DNA of 64,000 nt from an uncultured Carboxylicivirga sp. (GTDB lineage Bacteria > Bacteroidota > Bacteroidia > Bacteroidales > Marinilabiliaceae). This document shows positions 36,228 through 46,215 of this stretch, in pieces (the stretch's first letter is position 1; each line of letters opens with the position of its first letter). The translations under genes and the position numbers were made by a program. The stretch is from contig NZ_OY771430.1 in NCBI RefSeq assembly GCF_963674565.1, positions 4,154,001 through 4,218,000 on the forward strand, given 5' to 3'. Under the pieces are notes generated by a model. That model had not been told where the DNA came from, did not search any database, and saw nothing but the letters and a program-made list of their open reading frames with translations.

Positions 36228-39200
36228 TTATGGTATCAAAACCTTTCGCGTATAAACTTCTGTTCCATTTTGAATATGAACAATGTACATACCACTACCA
36301 AGTGCCTTTTTAAAGCTGGATTGACTCACTTCCTTATTAACTACAAGGCTGCCAGCCAGAGTATAAATACTAACCTGTGAGTTTTCTGGTATATTGCTGA
36401 TTATAACTTCTTTTTCCTTTGTATAAACCAGTATGGTGTTTTTAATTTCTGTACCTACTGAAGTAACTACATTGGTATAACCAAACAAGTTGGTATTATT
36501 AAACTTAACCTGATAGGGCCATTGCTCATCATTGGAATCATCATCATCCCAGGCATGACGCCAATGATAAGAAGGTGCACCACTCACAACCAACCACAAT
36601 CTTAGTGTATTAGCCGGACAATCAAAATGAAGGGTATCGTTGGGTGTGCTGTACGAAGCTGAACCTATATCACTATAAACTCTCGTTCCATCGAATAACA
36701 TGGCTACAAATCCATAACGCCATCCAGCAGAAGTGATATAGTTTTTATGATATCCATCCATCCCACTTTTACCTTCAAAAAAGGCGCTTACACGCGTTGC
36801 TGTGCGTGGAGTGTTCAGCAGAATAACATTATACCCATAATTTTCGGGGCAATCCGACTCATCGACTAACCAATAATCACCCCCGGCATCAGACATAGCG
36901 GTTTGGGGTCGACTTAATATTTTACTCGAGGCATATGATTTTATGGAAGGAATATCCCACGTTGTAAAACGAGCTGCACATTCAAACATCTCGTTGTTAA
37001 ACTCCGACTGATTAATACCTGTAATGCGCTTATACGTTTCTACAGGATCTTCAGGGCGAATAGATTCATTCCATAAACGTCCAATAAAATCCAATCCATG
37101 CTTGTAAGTCCAGAAATCCTGAATAAAGTAATTATCGTAACGCGGAGTCTCGTGCAAAATATGCTTATGTGCGGTATTTAAATAGGATGTAAAATTACTT
37201 GCCGTAAACTGCTGAGAGGGATAAATTTTGTAGCCTTGCCATTGAGCACATTGTTCCCACCAGCCGTTACCACCTGATGCGCTTGCACCAAAGCCATACA
37301 TCCAGCCATTCTGATCGTTGTTATCGCAGTGCACCTGATACTGAAAACAGTGGCCTACCTCATGCGCCATGGTATGCCCGGCAACCTGTGCCGACCAGGC
37401 AGTTAGTGTAAGTAACCCAATCGTGTTATCTACACCCGATCCACTGGCTTCCCAATCGCGGGTATATCGCAAACGAATAATCATTTTGTACTGACTCGAC
37501 TTGGCTCCATCTCGCGAAATAAATCCTAATGAATCGGTGTAATAACTATATGCTGTTTCAGCAATATCCAACAATCCATCAATATTAATACGGTAATTAC
37601 CATCCACCACCACGCTTGGGTCCTGTCCATATCCCGGCTCCCAGAAAACTATCCAGTTTTTTGACTGTTTGCTTCGCTCCATACTCCAGGTATTGTCTGG
37701 ATCATTAACATCACCCATCATCCATCCCGGGGTATAGATTTTCTTTTTGATGATTGCATTGATAGCCGAAATAGCATCTGTCAGTTCTTCCAGTGAAGCA
37801 TCCAGATTATTTACTAATACTTGAGCATTATCAATCGCTGCCTGAAGATTATCAGCTCTGGTGCCTGAAATAAGTAATAATTCCTCAGTGCCTTCATCTA
37901 TGGCTGTTTGCAAATTAACATATGCCTCAACTAATATATTTGCTGTTTCAATGGCACTGTTCATATTCTGACTTGCTCCATACAAATCATCATAAACCAA
38001 TGGATCAGCAGTAATAACCTGTTGAGCTTCCAGTATAGCAGCTGTTAAAGTGGCTGATGCTGTATTTTGCATTTTTTCTACTAAGAGAGTCTGAGCATGA
38101 GCAATCTGATCTTCAATAGCAGCTACCAGATCATTAGAGTCAAACTCACCCAGATATTCCAAACGGAAATTATCAAACAGTACCCAATAGCCACTCTGTT
38201 GAAAATCGCTTTGTGCACCAAATACCAGATCATCCCCTTCGTCGAGCATAATATTATCCAGTTGCATCAGATAATTATCGTCAGAGGCAGTCATAACCGT
38301 TTGCGCACTTGTCATTGAATTGACAAAACCATTGAGTGATCCGGAACCTGTATAAGCATGCTGATAAAGTGAATTAAAAGTCGCTTGTTTCTTTGCAAAA
38401 CTATTAGCCTTGGCATAAAATTCAGCATTTATCACTTCTGTGCCCGCATTATATGCAGCGCCTCCGTCATTGCTTTTGGGTCGTTCAAATCCCTGGGCTT
38501 TCAGTCGGTATTTACCAGCCGGAAGACCACTGATAACCTGATACATATCAAATGTTTTCTGATAAAATTCCACACAGTGGTAATTGATGGTTCCAACACC
38601 TTTCCAACCATCCTGCAGGTTTTCATCAAATCCCTGGTTGATAATTCGGTCAGTCATATCTAATGGCGAATCAGGAGACGCATTCTGAAGTTGATAAGTC
38701 GTAATGGCCTGCTCAAGCTCTTCAAGAGCTGCATTCACCAGTTCAACTGTTGGATTTGCCAATGCATCTTTGGCGGCATTAATTGCAGTAAGCAAACTGG
38801 TAGCACCAACTCCCTCCACATCATATAAAGCCTCAGCTTCCGTGATAAGTGCCTCCAATGATGAAGTATTGGCAATTTCGCTTATTTCAAATAATGAGAA
38901 TGAATCAAAGCCTAAACGGCTGTTTAACCATCTGAAACGAGCCACCAAAAAATTATAAGGTGTTGAATTGGTAAAAACAACTTCGTTTTTTGTCCAGGTT
39001 CCTCCTCCATTAACTTCAGTTTCATTAATTACTATCTGAGGTTCAGCTGAAGAGATTTTATTATTGGTTAACGACACCTTACACCATTGTTCCGAGCCAG
39101 CTGTGGCCGATGCATCGGTGTATTTAACATGGTACGAAAAATAATACGTCTTGCCATTTTCAACGGCCCATCCGGTACCAATAGAACCAGAAGAACTGGA

Positions 39201-39479
39201 ACTTTCGTTTGTTGTACCGACCAGATATTGCGAATTATCAATACCGCCGGAAGTATAAACCGTAAATTTAGCGCTTGTCAGTTGAGCCGCTGAAGTCGTT
39301 GCATCAGTCCAACTGGTAAAACCCTCTTCAAATCCTGGGTTGCTAATCAAATTATCACTCACTATCAGGTAGGTACTTCCATTATATGAGATGATATCAC
39401 CATTGGATTGGGCATAACCAATATTGCCAAGGCTTATAATAAAGATTGTAAGAAATAAAATGCGAAAACTTCTTTTCAT
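36228..39479 (-). CDS. T9SS-secreted metalloprotease-like protein (DUF6055-like) with FIVAR-type repeats
   Basis: A 1083-aa protein with a signal peptide (ILFLTIFIISLGNIGYAQS). Residues about 40-200 form a jelly-roll carbohydrate-binding-like domain (NLISNPGFEEGFTSWTDA). FIVAR-like helical pairs follow (ALITEAEALYDVEGVGATSL; 455-580). The catalytic-looking domain carries AHEVGHCFQY (H706-E707-x-x-H710, a zinc HExxH motif) with GWWEQCAQW downstream, a likely third ligand region. It ends with a T9SS tail (VSIYTLAGSLVVNKEV, GSGMYIVHIQ, RKVLIP). DUF6055 is the best family guess. The likely target is a glycoprotein or matrix outside the cell; this is inferred. Confidence 0.72.
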   Translation of the reverse strand: MKRSFRILFLTIFIISLGNIGYAQSNGDIISYNGSTYLIVSDNLISNPGFEEGFTSWTDATTSAAQLTSAKFTVYTSGGIDNSQYLVGTTNESSSSSGSIGTGWAVENGKTYYFSYHVKYTDASATAGSEQWCKVSLTNNKISSAEPQIVINETEVNGGGTWTKNEVVFTNSTPYNFLVARFRWLNSRLGFDSFSLFEISEIANTSSLEALITEAEALYDVEGVGATSLLTAINAAKDALANPTVELVNAALEELEQAITTYQLQNASPDSPLDMTDRIINQGFDENLQDGWKGVGTINYHCVEFYQKTFDMYQVISGLPAGKYRLKAQGFERPKSNDGGAAYNAGTEVINAEFYAKANSFAKKQATFNSLYQHAYTGSGSLNGFVNSMTSAQTVMTASDDNYLMQLDNIMLDEGDDLVFGAQSDFQQSGYWVLFDNFRLEYLGEFDSNDLVAAIEDQIAHAQTLLVEKMQNTASATLTAAILEAQQVITADPLVYDDLYGASQNMNSAIETANILVEAYVNLQTAIDEGTEELLLISGTRADNLQAAIDNAQVLVNNLDASLEELTDAISAINAIIKKKIYTPGWMMGDVNDPDNTWSMERSKQSKNWIVFWEPGYGQDPSVVVDGNYRINIDGLLDIAETAYSYYTDSLGFISRDGAKSSQYKMIIRLRYTRDWEASGSGVDNTIGLLTLTAWSAQVAGHTMAHEVGHCFQYQVHCDNNDQNGWMYGFGASASGGNGWWEQCAQWQGYKIYPSQQFTASNFTSYLNTAHKHILHETPRYDNYFIQDFWTYKHGLDFIGRLWNESIRPEDPVETYKRITGINQSEFNNEMFECAARFTTWDIPSIKSYASSKILSRPQTAMSDAGGDYWLVDESDCPENYGYNVILLNTPRTATRVSAFFEGKSGMDGYHKNYITSAGWRYGFVAMLFDGTRVYSDIGSASYSTPNDTLHFDCPANTLRLWLVVSGAPSYHWRHAWDDDDSNDEQWPYQVKFNNTNLFGYTNVVTSVGTEIKNTILVYTKEKEVIISNIPENSQVSIYTLAGSLVVNKEVSQSSFKKALGSGMYIVHIQNGTEVYTRKVLIP

Positions 39480-39712
39480 AGATACAAAATTAATTGGGAT
39501 TGCAAATTAGTATCTATAAGAAAGAAGGGCCTGTACAAATTCTATTATTGATAGAATAGAATCGATATGTGGCTAATTAAAAATCTTCAAATCCATAAAA
39601 CGGAATTTACTACCGGATATAAATTCATCCTTACCGTTTATGTATTTAACCCTAGTCCGGTAAAATATTAATTCTATTTTCGAACTGAACTTAATCTCTA
39701 ACCATATTCAAA

Positions 39713-42694
39713 ATGACAAACCAACCAATCAAAACCCTGACAATACTAATTCTTTGCTTTTTTATTGCAATAACATCAAAGGCTCAAAAGATCAAACTTA
39801 AAAAAGGAGATGGTTTTACGTATCTGATTTCTTCGTTTAACAAACTAGGTCCTGAAGACACAAATTCTATTAAATCTTTTAATGAAGGATATTATTGCGA
39901 CCAATACACCTTTACAGTCGAAGATACATTAGCAAATGGTTATCAAATGAAAATGAAATATGATCCTGTATCTCAATATTCACGCAATAGAGGAGCAAAT
40001 GATAAGCAGTGGGAAACTCACACCAGCTTTAACCGGGAACTGGTCAATTCCAATACCATGTATGTTAAAAGTCCATACCTGGCCGAATTTAACTTATCTC
40101 TAAACGGCGAAATTTTGGGAATGAAAATAGTTGATAAGATCATACCCAATGCAATGAGCAATATGCCCGACAGCCTTACAATAAGATATGAACAGAATAC
40201 AATCAATCAATTCTTCAATTTCAATTCAGAATGGAAAGTTCCCGGTAAAATAGTGGAATCGCATGGTACTAAGTTTAAAGTAGCGGATATTACAAACAAT
40301 ATTGCCACACTTACTTCTCTTTCAGATAATAATCACAAAGAAGTAATTAATCGATATAACATTGAAACAGGATTATTAGAAGAAAACCGTTTATATATTA
40401 ATAATCAGAATATTGAAAACCATTATCTCATAAAACAAATTACTAACAACAACTCACCCTTTAGCTGTCGTTTTACTAAAAACAACTATTCTGTTGACAC
40501 TACTTTTACCCAAACCAATGTTATTGTAAGGGGTAAAATTACAAACGCAGCGCCCAACAGCAATGTCTCCATTAATTGGGGCGAGTCAACTCCAAATAGT
40601 TACCTCAGATGCAGCATTGAAACACAGTTAAAAGAAGACAGTACTTTTGAACTTCACTTACCACTGGATAAAATGCAACAGGTAACCTTTAGATGTAATG
40701 AATTCTCAACCTTTTATCTTGCTCCCGGAGATGATGTTTACCTAACTGTAGACATGAATGCCTTTGATGAAACAATCAGAGCTTCAGGCAAAGGTTCGGA
40801 AAATATAAATTACTGCCTGCAGAAATTTTTGTTCGAAGAAAAAGAACGTTTATCATCAGGAGATATCTATCAACTATATGAACAAAAATGTATAGAGTTA
40901 AGTCCTGAAGAACTAAAAAACTTCTTCTATGATATTTTAGAGAAAAGACAAGCTTTTCTGAATATGTCTGGCAAAAATCTGTCTCCCGAACAATACCTGG
41001 CAGAATCCTGGGATATACAAACTAATATTGTATCTATTCTTAAAAATTACCCAAGAGATCAGGAGTATTACAGAAAACAAGCTAACAAAGAACCAGTACA
41101 TGTAAATAAAAGTACTTTTTATGATGATGATTTTTATTCGTTAATCCATCCGGATAATGATATGATGATGTTTTCACCGGGATATGATCACTTCATCAGA
41201 GAATATGTATTCTTCTTTTTGGATTATAAAATAAGAGATATAACCGGAAAGGGAAACTCCATTACTATTAATAATTTTTTCGATCAACTCTATATTGGCA
41301 GATACGGTTTTTGTAATTCAGCTTTTAACGGCGTTAGTCAGTACTCACTAAAATATTCAAGCGTTTGTGATGCATTAGATCAGGCAAAATGGGATGTATT
41401 TGTAACCTTATATCATCAATTTAAAGAAGAATACCCCAATGCATATAAAACAAAATTGCTGGATGAGGCTTATGAAAAAGCAAAAACAGTTGCTCCGGGT
41501 GAACCTGCCTTTGATTTTGAATTATCCGATTTTAACGGTAAAAAAGTAAGACTGTCGGATTTCAAAGGAAAGGTGTTGTATATCGATTTCTGGTCAACCA
41601 GTTGCGGTCCTTGTGTTGGATCGATTAAAAGACATGGTAAGAAATTAGAAGAATTGTTTAAAGATACCGACATTGTATTGCTATATGTTGCTTTGCAAAA
41701 TGATGTGGAAAGCGCCCGGAAATTTATGGAAGAACAAGGCATAAACGGAGTGCAGTTAATAGCCGGTGGAAATGAAGAATTGCTGATCAGAGACAAATAT
41801 TATTTTGATGGAATACCTCATCATTATATTATCGACCGCGAGGGAAACATTGTAAAAAGGGGTGCCCCCGAACCATATGAAATTGTTCCTAAACCTTCAA
41901 TACTACTTGACGAACTAAAGCCAAAAGAAGAATCGGCAAATAGTAAAACCATCTATCTTCTTAAAATAATTGTTTTATCATTGGGTGGAATACTTTTGTT
42001 GGTTGTTGGTATATTGATCTTGAACAAACGTGCTAACAAACGAAAACTAAATCTGTCGGCCCTCAACACCAAAGTGCGCGAACTGGAATTAACCGCCATT
42101 CGCGCACAGATGAATCCTCACTTTATGTATAATTGCCTGAATTCGATCCAAAACCTGGTGCAGCAGAACAAATCGGAAGAAGCCTATTTATATATTTCCA
42201 AGTTTGCCAAACTGATAAGAGATGTACTTAAATACAGTGATAAAAATGAGATTTCGTTGGCCGAAGAAATTCAAATGATTGAGAACTACGTTAGTCTTGA
42301 AAACCTTCGCTTTAAAATCAATTTCAATTTATCCACTGAAGAAAAGGTGGACACCTATTCCATTTTTATCCCTCCATTGTTGCTTCAGCCCATTGTAGAA
42401 AATGCAATCCTTCATGGACTATCGCCAAAGAAAGGAGATAAAAATTTAACTTTAGAAATTAAATCAGATTCGGGCTATATATGCATCATTATTGATGACA
42501 ACGGTATTGGAAGAGAAGCCGCGCAACAAAATAAATCGGACAACAGTGGCAAGGGACTTAGTTTTTGCAAAGAACGCCTCGAACTGATGAAACAAAAAAA
42601 CCAGCAAGACTATCGACTGTCAATTACTGATAAGAAAGATAATGATGGTATTGCCTTGGGTACCCAACTGGAAATTTGCATAGCTGAAGAGTAA
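39713..42694 (+). CDS. Thioredoxin (TlpA-like)-LytS histidine kinase fusion
   Basis: A 993-aa fusion. A signal sequence (ILILCFFIAITSKAQ) is followed by a long extracytoplasmic part (to about 590) with a DUF4369-like beta segment near 265-360. The TlpA/AhpC-type thioredoxin domain spans about 592-735 (PAFDFELSDFNGKKVRLSDF) with active site C631-G-P-C634. One membrane helix (about 746-768) leads to a LytS-type kinase: AIRAQMNPHFMYNCLNSIQ (H803), then LQPIVENAILHGL and DDNGIGREAA for ATP binding. So a periplasmic thioredoxin fold is joined directly to a cytoplasmic kinase. The LytTR regulator starts 6 nt downstream and is the obvious partner. Confidence 0.88.
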   Translation: MTNQPIKTLTILILCFFIAITSKAQKIKLKKGDGFTYLISSFNKLGPEDTNSIKSFNEGYYCDQYTFTVEDTLANGYQMKMKYDPVSQYSRNRGANDKQWETHTSFNRELVNSNTMYVKSPYLAEFNLSLNGEILGMKIVDKIIPNAMSNMPDSLTIRYEQNTINQFFNFNSEWKVPGKIVESHGTKFKVADITNNIATLTSLSDNNHKEVINRYNIETGLLEENRLYINNQNIENHYLIKQITNNNSPFSCRFTKNNYSVDTTFTQTNVIVRGKITNAAPNSNVSINWGESTPNSYLRCSIETQLKEDSTFELHLPLDKMQQVTFRCNEFSTFYLAPGDDVYLTVDMNAFDETIRASGKGSENINYCLQKFLFEEKERLSSGDIYQLYEQKCIELSPEELKNFFYDILEKRQAFLNMSGKNLSPEQYLAESWDIQTNIVSILKNYPRDQEYYRKQANKEPVHVNKSTFYDDDFYSLIHPDNDMMMFSPGYDHFIREYVFFFLDYKIRDITGKGNSITINNFFDQLYIGRYGFCNSAFNGVSQYSLKYSSVCDALDQAKWDVFVTLYHQFKEEYPNAYKTKLLDEAYEKAKTVAPGEPAFDFELSDFNGKKVRLSDFKGKVLYIDFWSTSCGPCVGSIKRHGKKLEELFKDTDIVLLYVALQNDVESARKFMEEQGINGVQLIAGGNEELLIRDKYYFDGIPHHYIIDREGNIVKRGAPEPYEIVPKPSILLDELKPKEESANSKTIYLLKIIVLSLGGILLLVVGILILNKRANKRKLNLSALNTKVRELELTAIRAQMNPHFMYNCLNSIQNLVQQNKSEEAYLYISKFAKLIRDVLKYSDKNEISLAEEIQMIENYVSLENLRFKINFNLSTEEKVDTYSIFIPPLLLQPIVENAILHGLSPKKGDKNLTLEIKSDSGYICIIIDDNGIGREAAQQNKSDNSGKGLSFCKERLELMKQKNQQDYRLSITDKKDNDGIALGTQLEICIAEE

Positions 42695-42700
42695 AAAGAG

Positions 42701-43441
42701 ATGTATAAAGTAAGAACCGTACTGGTTGATGACGAACAAAACGGTAGAGAAAACCTGAGAGGTGCTCTTCAACAATACTGCCCCGAAATTGAAATCATTG
42801 CTGAAGCCGACAGTGCTATGGCAGCCATTGACATCATAAGTAAAGAGAAACCTGATCTGGTATTTCTGGATATTGAAATGCCCGGTGGCAACGGATTCAA
42901 GGTTCTTGAATTTTTTAGCGATCCAAAATTCTCTGTCATCTTTGTCACCGCATACGACCATTATGCCATACAAGCCATCCGTTTTACAGCACTTGATTAT
43001 ATTTTAAAATCCATTGATATTTTTCTGTTGAAAGATGCTGTAAAAAGATACATCCATAATAAATCGAAGGAAGATAACCGACTCAAGATATTTTTAAGCA
43101 ACAATACGCTTTCTAACGAAAGTAAAAGAATAGCCCTGCCAACTGCCGACAAAATTAACTACATCGAAATCAGTCGAATTATCAAATGCCAGGCCGAATC
43201 GAGTTACACCCGTTTCTTTTTGGATTCAGGCGAAGTACTCTTAGTATCCAAATCACTGGTAGAGTATGAAGAAATCATTTCCGACTCCGGATTTATCCGT
43301 ACCCATAAATCCTTTGTAGTAAACACCAAACATATTCAGTCATTTGTAAAAAAAGATGGTGGTTACCTAATCATGTCAGACCATTCAACCGTTCCGGTAT
43401 CCCGAAGAAAGAAAGAATTTGTTTTAAGTCAGATATACTGA
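42701..43441 (+). CDS. LytTR response regulator (partner of the thioredoxin-kinase)
   Basis: A 246-aa protein with a receiver domain (1-120): VDDEQN acidic pair, phosphoacceptor D57 in VFLDIEMPGGNG, and T/AYDHYAIQA. The usual K-P after the lysine is K-S (YILKSIDIF). A LytTR DNA-binding domain follows (about 140-246: INYIEISRIIKCQAESSYTRFF, FIRTHKSFVVN). It starts 6 nt after the kinase gene and ends before a terminator, so they form a two-gene operon. Targets are unknown. Confidence 0.9.
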   Translation: MYKVRTVLVDDEQNGRENLRGALQQYCPEIEIIAEADSAMAAIDIISKEKPDLVFLDIEMPGGNGFKVLEFFSDPKFSVIFVTAYDHYAIQAIRFTALDYILKSIDIFLLKDAVKRYIHNKSKEDNRLKIFLSNNTLSNESKRIALPTADKINYIEISRIIKCQAESSYTRFFLDSGEVLLVSKSLVEYEEIISDSGFIRTHKSFVVNTKHIQSFVKKDGGYLIMSDHSTVPVSRRKKEFVLSQIY

Positions 43442-43485
43442 TATACTTATCAGAACCTAACCTTAATTTTTATTTTGCATAACAA

Positions 43486-43520
43486 AATAAGGCTGTCCAA
43501 AGTAGATGGACAGCCTTATT
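43486..43520 (+). terminator. Bidirectional terminator
   Basis: A 14-bp perfect inverted repeat (AATAAGGCTGTCCA / TGGACAGCCTTATT, 7-nt loop) with an A run before and T-rich sequence after it. It ends the LytTR gene and the convergent sulfatase gene. Confidence 0.85.
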
Positions 43521-43556
43521 GATTTTGCTGAGGTGGAATATTTAAATTCTTTCTTA

Positions 43557-45845
43557 CTAATTGATTAATACTTTTCTGGAAAAGTTAGTTCCTTTTGCAT
43601 CAGTCATTTTTATAATATAGGTTCCTGATGTTAATCGTGTTGTGTTGATAGGCCATATTTTATCGGTACTAACAATCTTTCTGCCAGTAATGGAATACAA
43701 TGATAATTCACTAATTGGTTCATTATATTTAAAAGATAATAAACGGGCTTCTTCATCATAAATGACATAGAAATCATTAGCATTTTTAGTATCTGATTCG
43801 ATTGAAGTAGAATTACGATCAGCTATAATTTCCGGTCCGGTAATGTTGTTCATTACATCCTGAATCTCATCCGGATTTAATATTCCTTTGAACAAAAACA
43901 TCTCATCAAATTCACCTTTCCAGTAATTAACCTTACTCTTATGAGCCCCTATACGAAGAGCCCCTGTGCAATTCTCAAAATTAGGTGCCTGAATCTTCAT
44001 TATTTGTGCACCGTTAACATAATAGGCAACTGAATCATATCCAGGATCGCAGGTTATTGCCAAATGTACCCAATCGCCTTTAGGATAAGGTGTCTTAATG
44101 GTTCCATTTAATGCTCCTCCTAAAAAGTTGTTGTACGTTTCATTACCATCGCTATAAACATACGACTGTGCAAAAACACGGCCGGTTCCATTATTGTCTT
44201 TCTGTCCAATAATCAAATGTATGGTTGAATTTGATGCCGGTATATTCGCTTCATTACGAACCCATGTACAAAAAGTAAACTGATCTGTTCCTGGATTCAC
44301 AAGTCCGGTTACATTTAAATCGAGGTATTGATTGGTTCCGTTAAAACTTGCTGCATTTCCATATTTACCTTCTACCAATGGCACATTATTAACATTGTTC
44401 AATACATAATCGTTTTCAGACATATCATTTACTGACTCATCAAAAGGACAATAGAAAACCAGTTCCTTTGGTGTTGGGTCCGGCATAGTTTTAACAGTTT
44501 CTTCAAACTCCATATCCTTTGCGAAATACCAATTAATGACTTTTGTTTTAAGCGTGTTCACCAATTCGGTTTCTGTGTCGGATAAATCATTTGTTTCGTT
44601 AGGATCAACAGATAAATCGTATAATTCTGCTCTAAAACCGTCCGCTGAAGTATATAATTTCCATTTATCATGACGAATACCCAGATGAAGACTCCTGTTT
44701 ACTTCAATCGGGAAATTAAAACTTGGATTTCGTCCATACTCAAAAAACAAATCCTCCTGTCTTTGGTGTTCTGTGTTGGAAAGGAAACAATCACTTATAT
44801 CTTCACCATCGCCATCAAAATCAGAAGGATACTCAGTTCCGGCAATCTTACATAAGGTAGGGAATAAATCCAACGATGAAATTACCGAATTTTCATCAAC
44901 AACTCCAGCGGGAATTTTACCAGGCCAGCTTATCACAAATGGCATATTTACACCCGCTTCGTAAATACTATTCTTTGCCCCTCTTTTACTATTGCTGCGA
45001 GACTGGGTAAATGTCGGACTTGGACCATTATCACTTGTAAAAACTATCAATGTATTGTCCAAAATTCCCATTGTCTCAAGTTCGTCTAACAATCGACCAA
45101 TCTGTTTATCGTACTCACCAATAACGGGCTGAAGACTACTTAATGCCTCATAGCTTGAAGACGGAACATCCATTGAAGGTACCCATGGAGTATGCACATC
45201 ATCGGGCCAAAGATTTATAAAACAGGGTTTATCCGGATTACTTTTCAGAAAATCAATTGTTTTATCAACAAAATAGGCAGTCCTGTCCCAACGTTTAACA
45301 TCATCAGTCATGGCCCAAATCCAGTTTGTAGAAGTAATAGCAGGATCTGGATCCGGACTCTCATATGTTGAAACATATTCATCAAATCCATATTGTGTTA
45401 TTGAAGGAGCATCAGTCACATCTCTACCCCCACCCAAATGCCATTTTCCAATATGAGCTGTTGTATAACCGGCAGCTTTAAGTGTTTTAGCCATAGTTGG
45501 TGCATCTGAACTGAGATAATCCTGCTGCATTCTTCTGTCGTTTGCAGCACGCGAATCAAGATAAGTATTGATATTCCATCGGATGTGATACATACCGGTT
45601 GTTAAATTTACCCTCGAAGGAGAACAAACCGGAGCAGGCGTGTAATATTGGGTAAATATTTTACCCGACTCTGCTAAACGATTAATATTAGGAGTGTCAT
45701 AAACCGCACCTCCAGTAAAGGAAACATCACCCAGGCCCATATCATCTGTATAAATAATGATAATATTGGGCTGTTGTGCTTTTAAGGATGTTATTCCAAT
45801 AAAAAGGAAAATCAATAAAAAAATTAACGTTGTAGGTCTTTTCAT
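43557..45845 (-). CDS. T9SS-secreted type I sulfatase with LamG-like domain
   Basis: A 762-aa protein with a signal peptide (FLLIFLFIGITSLKAQ). The sulfatase domain (about 24-445) has DD34-35 for Ca binding, and C74-S-P-S-R78, the formylglycine signature (maturation by anaerobic- or FGE-type enzyme), plus HIGKWHLGG. Residues about 465-665 form a LamG/concanavalin-like carbohydrate-binding domain (YVLNNVNNVPLVEGKYGNAASFNG). A T9SS tail ends the protein (LSLYSITGRKIV, LTSGTYIIKM, SRKVLIN). It would remove sulfate esters from extracellular polysaccharides, such as algal or host glycans. It is a single gene. Confidence 0.9.
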   Translation of the reverse strand: MKRPTTLIFLLIFLFIGITSLKAQQPNIIIIYTDDMGLGDVSFTGGAVYDTPNINRLAESGKIFTQYYTPAPVCSPSRVNLTTGMYHIRWNINTYLDSRAANDRRMQQDYLSSDAPTMAKTLKAAGYTTAHIGKWHLGGGRDVTDAPSITQYGFDEYVSTYESPDPDPAITSTNWIWAMTDDVKRWDRTAYFVDKTIDFLKSNPDKPCFINLWPDDVHTPWVPSMDVPSSSYEALSSLQPVIGEYDKQIGRLLDELETMGILDNTLIVFTSDNGPSPTFTQSRSNSKRGAKNSIYEAGVNMPFVISWPGKIPAGVVDENSVISSLDLFPTLCKIAGTEYPSDFDGDGEDISDCFLSNTEHQRQEDLFFEYGRNPSFNFPIEVNRSLHLGIRHDKWKLYTSADGFRAELYDLSVDPNETNDLSDTETELVNTLKTKVINWYFAKDMEFEETVKTMPDPTPKELVFYCPFDESVNDMSENDYVLNNVNNVPLVEGKYGNAASFNGTNQYLDLNVTGLVNPGTDQFTFCTWVRNEANIPASNSTIHLIIGQKDNNGTGRVFAQSYVYSDGNETYNNFLGGALNGTIKTPYPKGDWVHLAITCDPGYDSVAYYVNGAQIMKIQAPNFENCTGALRIGAHKSKVNYWKGEFDEMFLFKGILNPDEIQDVMNNITGPEIIADRNSTSIESDTKNANDFYVIYDEEARLLSFKYNEPISELSLYSITGRKIVSTDKIWPINTTRLTSGTYIIKMTDAKGTNFSRKVLIN

Positions 45846-45885
45846 AAAAAGGATTAAAAAAGTTTTTAAAATGAAATTGAATTAA

Positions 45886-45902
45886 TTAGTTAGCCTAACT
45901 AA
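45886..45902. promoter_or_regulatory. 17-bp palindrome upstream of the sulfatase
   Basis: TTAGTTAG-C-CTAACTAA, perfect 8-bp arms around one base, 41 bp upstream of the sulfatase start. It is short for a terminator, has no T run, and could be an operator. No regulator is identified. Confidence 0.35.
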
Positions 45903-45984
45903 CAATCATACAACAACATTCACATACTTACTCATAGATATTATTTGATAAGTAGCATTCAGAAAGTAAAAAAACTACATACTA

Positions 45985-46128
45985 ATGTATCAGCGGAAGA
46001 GACAATTCAACAAGCCCAAAACTTCATTGAATGTGACTCTTAAAATCAAGATCTATGGTAAGTCAAAGTTTATTCCTTTTCATGATATCATAGACAAGAA
46101 ACTACCTCCAGTTTTTAAGGAGGTATGA
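45985..46128 (+). CDS. Possible small ORF (47 aa)
   Basis: ATG at 45985, stop TGA at 46126-46128. The product begins MYQRKRQFNKPKTSLNV and ends with DKKLPPVFKEV; it is basic, with no signal or membrane segment. It lies in the 370-bp gap between the sulfatase gene and the element end. Its 3' end overlaps a 7-bp hairpin (TACCTCC / GGAGGTA, 46104-46125). It may be a gene remnant or chance; no family was recognised. Confidence 0.22.
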   Translation: MYQRKRQFNKPKTSLNVTLKIKIYGKSKFIPFHDIIDKKLPPVFKEV

Positions 46129-46165
46129 TATTTGAAAAATTGTAGCCTCAGGTAGTTTAAATACA

Positions 46166-46195
46166 AAACCCAAAGCGGTTAATCACTTTGGGTTT
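46166..46195 (-). terminator. Terminator, probably the original one of tRNA-Ser
   Basis: A 10-bp perfect stem (AAACCCAAAG / CTTTGGGTTT, 10-nt loop) with T-rich sequence on both sides. It lies 20 bp beyond the tRNA-Ser 3' fragment at the element's left end. Reading along the minus strand, it is where the tRNA's own terminator would have been before the insertion. Confidence 0.6.
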
Positions 46196-46215
46196 AATAG
46201 GTTGTAAGTTTAACT

